DNA from: Ophiura sarsii
Taxonomy: Eukaryota > Echinodermata > Ophiuroidea > Amphilepidida > Ophiuridae
Assembly: GCA_035610835.1 (NCBI GenBank)
Contig: CM069447.1
Coordinates: 45,171,893 to 45,235,892 of the forward strand
Direction: 5' to 3'
Length of the DNA stretch: 64,000 nt
The translations under genes were made by a program, and so were the position numbers. Shown here piece by piece: positions 59,485-64,000 of the stretch (its first letter is position 1; every line of letters begins with the position of its first letter). The notes under the pieces were generated by a model. It searched no databases. It saw only the letters and a program-made list of their open reading frames with translations, and was not told the DNA's origin.

Positions 59485-60309
59485 GCCCTGTCACACCATA
59501 GCGTATGGCCTGAACGTTGCCTGAACGTATGCCGACGTATTCAAAAAATAGCTCGAAAATTGTCAGAGTCCGAGAACGTCCAAGAACGTCCAACTTCCCA
59601 ACGAATTGAGTCAACATCGGTGATGGAATGGACGTATCCATAGCGTATTAAACGCATACATAGCGTATGACTAACGTATTGATAGCGTATCACTAACTTA
59701 TAACAAACTTATCACAGCGTATCACAGCGTATGCGCGATCGGCGAGCGTATGACCAACGTATTCGTAGCGTATGTCTGCCGTGCTCGACGTATCCTCAGC
59801 GTATCCTCGGCGTACAACGAACACGTGACTTATGCGGTTGCAGAAATTGAGTTTCGTACACGGCGGGACAAGTGTTGCCAGTTCAAGTAAACGCAGCCTA
59901 GATGATAACTATTAAAATATCTAGAAGGGTAAATCTATATGTCCAACCTATAACTTAAGACGATTAACGTACCTCTAACGTATGTCAGCGTATGTCTAAC
60001 GTATGTCAGCGTTTGTAAACGTATGTCTAACGTACCACGAACCTATCGGGAACTTATGCAGAACGTAAGTTAAGCACACGTTGAGTACGTCGAGAAATTT
60101 TGAACATGCTCAATAATTTTTCGCGGGCTCGACGTGTTCCAAATTTTCACAACGTATCACAGCGTGCTCTTAACGTATACGACGTATCCCAAACTTACCC
60201 CTAACTTGTATCAGCGTACACCAACGTACGCCAACGTACGCCAACGTATTTTTCGATATTTCGCATACGTTGTTATACGTTCAGGCGATACGCCATGGTG
60301 TGACAGGGC
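59485..60309. mobile_element. TIR element X with CGTATG/CATACG motif arrays
   Basis: The ends GCCCTGTCACACCATAGCG and inverse GCCCTGTCACACCATGGCG continue with matching GCCTGAACG. Inside, AACGTATG, AGCGTATC and related octamers recur dozens of times (59490-59830 and 59970-60270). No duplication of flanking bases was clear. The superfamily is not assigned. Confidence 0.75.
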
Positions 60310-60782
60310 TACCGTACAGCTAGCGCGCATTCTGCGTTTTGGGAACTTATGGAGGGTTTGAGTATATAAATGGGTCCCTTGAGTATCTCATCCTCACTTC
60401 TTCATGGTCTGTCTTGGCCTTCTTGCTTTTTCCTCCTCCTCGGCCTCGGCCCCTGGTTGCTTGCTTCTTCTTGGGAGGCATGTTAACTGCTTGATGACAT
60501 CGGCGGGAATTATGTAATGTGAGATCGGCGCGGTATTTATACGTGTTACAGCGGCATAATAAGACACGTGTTCGTTGTACGTCGAGGATACGCTGACGAT
60601 ACGCCGAACACGGCAGACATACGCTACGAATACGTTAAGTATACGTTAAGCATACGTTAGTCATACGCTCGCATACGCTGTCATAAGTATGTTATAAGTT
60701 AGTGATACGCTATCAATACGTTAGTCATACGCTATGTATACGTTCAATACGCTATGGATACGCTATGGATACGTGACAGGGC
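60310..60782 (-). mobile_element. element Y: inverse partial copy with promoter and first exon
   Basis: Its minus strand begins GCCCTGTCACGTATCC at 60782 and follows the left arm of element X up to about 60535. It then diverges into a unique region containing a TATA-like TATAAATA and a 44-codon ORF. It is cut off where element X ends. Confidence 0.6.
60347..60481 (-). CDS. 44-aa basic ORF / first exon in element Y
   Basis: ATG at 60481 starts MPPKKKQATRGRGRGGGKSK, then KAKTDHEE. A splice-donor-like GAA|GTGAGG follows; without splicing the ORF stops at 60347. TATAAATA lies about 60 bp upstream of the ATG, the spacing expected for a TATA promoter with a short 5' UTR. The basic RGRG start resembles N-termini of nuclear DNA-binding proteins. 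It may be the first exon of the element's own gene; no family was recognised. Confidence 0.4.
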   Translation of the reverse strand: MPPKKKQATRGRGRGGGKSKKAKTDHEEVRMRYSRDPFIYSNPP

Positions 60783-61225
60783 CTTACACGATCGCCCGGC
60801 ATAAGGTGAATACGTGAGAATACGTCGAAACTCGTTGGAAATACGTCAGGCATACGTTAGACATACAGCACATATACGTTATCAACTCGATATCACTATG
60901 TTGGCTGTACGTTTCCCCCAGCCTACGTTCATCAACGTATACCAACTTACGAGTAACGTACGAGTAACGTACCACTAACGTATGTCAACGTATGTCAACG
61001 TATATTTAACGTACCACAAACTTACCGGGAACTTATGCAGAACGTATTAAGCACACGTTGAGTACGTCGAGAAATTTTGAGCATGCTCAATATTTTTTCG
61101 TGGTCCAAATTGTCACAGCGTATCACAGCGTGCTCTTAACGTGAACGACGTATCCCCAACGCACCCCTAACTTATATCAGCGTACGCCAACGTACACCAA
61201 CGTATTTTTCGATATTTCACATGGG
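60783..61225 (+). mobile_element. element Z: partial direct copy of element X right arm
   Basis: Bases 60950-61218 match about 59985-60258 (for example GGGAACTTATGCAGAACGTA, GAGTACGTCGAGAAATTTTGA and CAACGTATTTTTCGATATTTC). They stop before the terminal repeat. Confidence 0.65.
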
Positions 61226-61439
61226 GCAATGGGGCTACATCTCAGGCAAATACTGGACATTTGCGTACGAAACTCTCATTGTCATACTAACATCAGTTAT
61301 TGTATTTGAAAATATCCACATGGAAGGTTAAAAGGGATACGCAGTAGTGTTGAAGAATTACGTTGTTAAAATGTATATAAACCGAATGTATGCAATTTGT
61401 GTCAAGGTAACATCAGTGACAATCATTTGTATTTCATTG

Positions 61440-62630
61440 ATATACAGGGTGAGTAAAAAAATGTATTCAATTTTTGGCATTTTTATCTAAAAATCTGTGC
61501 AAAAAAAGACCCTTGACTTTGTCATCTCCTGACGATTAATACATCAACAGCTCTCCCATACCTAAAGTAGTCAATTTGAGTTAAAAAACCGCTGCTATTT
61601 TAAACCAGCACGCCGATCAAACCGCACCACGCGGATATTGTGTTGTCGCGCTACGCGATGGTGCAGCCGAAGTGTGTGTTGTTTTTGAAATGTTCGTGCC
61701 AACTGCTTACATCGATTTATGAAACTTAAAGGAACATAGTTATTATCATGTTGCAATTAAACTAGGTTTTTATTTGCACCGTCGTTTTATAACATGGCGA
61801 TTCAAATTCCTGGTCGTTGTTGAAAGGGATTACATCAGGTTTTAGCGTATGTGCATGACCAATAGAAACTTGTGCGTTGCCCTCGTGAAATAAACCACGC
61901 AGACGCGCGAACAGCATTGTCGATTGGTGCAATTGCAACACGGACAACCATCACATCGTCACAGTTAACGTATAAAAAACACCTTATCATTAGAAGCCAT
62001 GAATGTATCGTATCTTAGCACATACCATGTTCTAAGCACATACAGTGCTCAACAAAAGAAAGTCGTACACTTTTTAAGGTAATTTAAAGTAACTTTCTAT
62101 TATTTTTTCACCAAACAGGCGAGTTAGACATGTTGATGAATCTTTTAGGCACATTTTGATACCCAACATAACACCTTAACTAAGTGAATCCTGAAATTCT
62201 TGTTCATTTAGTGTAACACAAAACGCGATTTAAGTTCAGTAAACTTCAACCAGACGTCAGTTTTAACACTGATTTCTGATGTCGCAATACCGGAACAATT
62301 AGTCTCTATTGCATTTTCTGACGCTACACATACACTCAGCGTATTAATACACGCTTCATGTTGTTGGTGGATTCGTGCGGCGTAACCTTTAATGTGCTAA
62401 AGAAACCACCAAGCGTTAAACATATTGGTGGCCAATATCGCTCCAGCTGACATAATGCGCCGAATAATAGGTTTTTACAAATACATTGAAAGAATAGGAC
62501 GGAAGATTCTCAATGCATAATAATGAACGATACTGGTCAAGGTGAGAACAGCAGTGAAGTTGGTAGGTTTCAGCCTTTTTAACATCTAAAACACGCTTTA
62601 ATGACATTTGCAATAATCCCGTGAAGATAT
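61440..62630. other. no gene recognised
   Basis: ATACAGGGTGAGTAAAAAAATG at about 61441 looks like a TIR of a CAGGGTG-type element, but no partner was found. The rest shows no exon or repeat that I can name. Confidence 0.4.
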
Positions 62631-62633
62631 ATA

Positions 62634-63078
62634 TACACCTAGCACATAAAGTCCCGGACCAGGTGCTTTGAGGTGGGCTAATTCAAAATATATAACCGGT
62701 ACCAAAATCTGAGATATGCATTAAATGAGCAAATTTCTTCTCCGCAGTTTGATACCTCATTCAACAAAATCGAATGGATACTTTTAAAGTTATGGCGATT
62801 TCAATGACCGCGCAAAACATCAGCAAAGTTGCACTAGGTATAGGAAATCATTGATTTGTGTGACAGTTATGACAGTAATCACACACAATTCAATAAATAC
62901 CTAGTGCAACTTTGCTGTTGTTATGCGCGGTCATTGAAATCGCCATAACTTTAAAAGTATCCATTCGATTTTGTTGAATGAGGTATTAAACTGCGGAGAA
63001 GAAATTTGCTCATTTAATGTATATTTTTAATTAGCCAACCTCAAAGCACCTAGTCAGGGACTTTATGTGCTAGGTGTA
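62634..63078. mobile_element. 445-bp palindromic MITE
   Basis: The left end TACACCTAGCACATAAAGTCC and the right end (GGACTTTATGTGCTAGGTGTA) are inverse. The arms pair through GCAAATTTCTTCTCCGCAGT, ATGGCGATTTCAATGACCGCG and AGCAAAGTTGCACTAGGTAT to a centre near 62858. It has no coding capacity. Confidence 0.88.
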
Positions 63079-64000
63079 TTTTAAGATACAGACGTCTTGT
63101 GTGTATTGCAATTTTATTCTGTTTTGTGACATACAATTTCTTTATTCTGGGAACCGCGTACCCGCGTTCACTGGATTTCGTATATGTAGCCCTGTCCTGT
63201 ATGAAAACAATTGTTGGCTCCGAGTATAACCATTGTTATTGGATTGGACACCCAGTACACGGTATATCAACTGTGGCCTGCTACAGAGCGAGTCAAAGAT
63301 GTCACAAAAAATGTAAGGCATGCATATTCGAAACCAACTGTATTGCTAAATAGAACATTGCTTTCATTCAATAACATAATATTACACGTATTGCTATATA
63401 TAGGTCTAATCCTCTATTTTAATATTTAATTTAATGTTCAGTAGTAATGTTTTCTGCTACAAATTAGTCTAAAATATATTAAGATATGTAGGATAAATCG
63501 AAGACCACGGATAACTACTTGACTTTGCATGCGACGATAAAACTACCATACTTAATTTCGTATAAAGCTAATAATGTCTTTACTCTTTACTAGAACACTT
63601 TTGTTCATGACTGTGATAATGAAAGTGTTAATTCTTTAGTTATCTTGAGTGTAAACGGTAAACCATATTATCAGCTGAGAAACAGCGGACATTTTGGCGC
63701 GTGCACCAAACACCTTAACTGCCCCATATTTGGGTTGATTCAACTCAATTCAGATGAAGTTTGGATAATAAATTCCGTGTTCTTCTGCAACACCAATCAG
63801 TCGTAACAAATCTTTAAAAGATCGAAGTTTTCCTTCAATTACCTAACGGAAGTCATCACAACGATATATTAAATTACGTTATTAAATACTAGTCGCATTG
63901 ATTTGAGATATGTTTACTTAGTTCTCTGTGCTACTAAGAACATATTTAAATTATCTGAATATTATCATTAACCCACAGCTTCATTCTATGTCAAGTCATA
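63079..64000. other. no gene recognised at right edge
   Basis: A short open stretch at 63211-63429 (plus) lacks splice context and recognisable domains. Nothing else can be supported. Confidence 0.4.

Noticed and set aside
63099..63429. two overlapping plus-strand ORFs near the right edge
   Set aside because: Short, in different frames, no splice-site or domain support.

Overview
This window is metazoan nuclear DNA, AT-rich and dense in mobile elements, with very short coding exons separated by large introns. No prokaryotic or organellar layout is visible. Exon size, GT-AG introns, CR1/L2-type LINEs and many hAT, piggyBac, CACTA-like and mariner-like miniature elements suggest a marine invertebrate, probably a non-chordate deuterostome such as an echinoderm or hemichordate. 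That assignment is inference; no species is claimed.

Two host genes can be supported. (1) On the minus strand, about 1.84-5.53 kb holds four phase-compatible exons of a TRPM-family channel gene. They encode part of the N-terminal TRPM homology (SLOG/LSDAT-type) region; the rest of the gene lies off the left edge or was not recognised. (2) On the plus strand, 37.85-47.12 kb holds four phase-compatible exons of a class A (rhodopsin-like) GPCR. They cover TM1, TM2-3, TM4 and TM5-7 plus a cytoplasmic tail of about 490 residues that ends at the stop codon. Only the exon with the start codon is missing.

The most unusual feature lies in the first visible intron of the GPCR gene. The 3' part of the TM1 exon, its 5' splice site and about 50 bp of intron are tandemly repeated eight times with a period near 147 bp. 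All eight units keep the sequence GGTAAGTT, while most downstream copies have lost their reading frame. A 1.5-kb CACTA-like element carrying a large (ATTG)n block sits inside the fourth unit.

The rest of the window is largely a nested mobile-element landscape. It contains LINE reverse transcriptase remnants (24.7-25.2, 37.5-37.7, 44.0-44.6 and 53.7-57.25 kb, plus a 3' tail near 19 kb), tRNA-derived sequences, and a 0.9-kb repeat pair, one copy of which is split by a 1.76-kb TIR element. There are piggyBac-type MITEs with TTAA duplications (one with an empty site visible elsewhere in the window), hAT-type MITEs (one with a perfect 8-bp duplication) linked to poly-G/C runs, several fold-back elements, and elements whose ends are arrays of short motifs (GACTAG at 34 kb, CGTATG at 59.5-61.2 kb). 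Three subterminal-repeat elements contain short ATG-initiated exon-like ORFs. A perfect 76-bp palindrome lies 0.46 kb after the GPCR stop codon.
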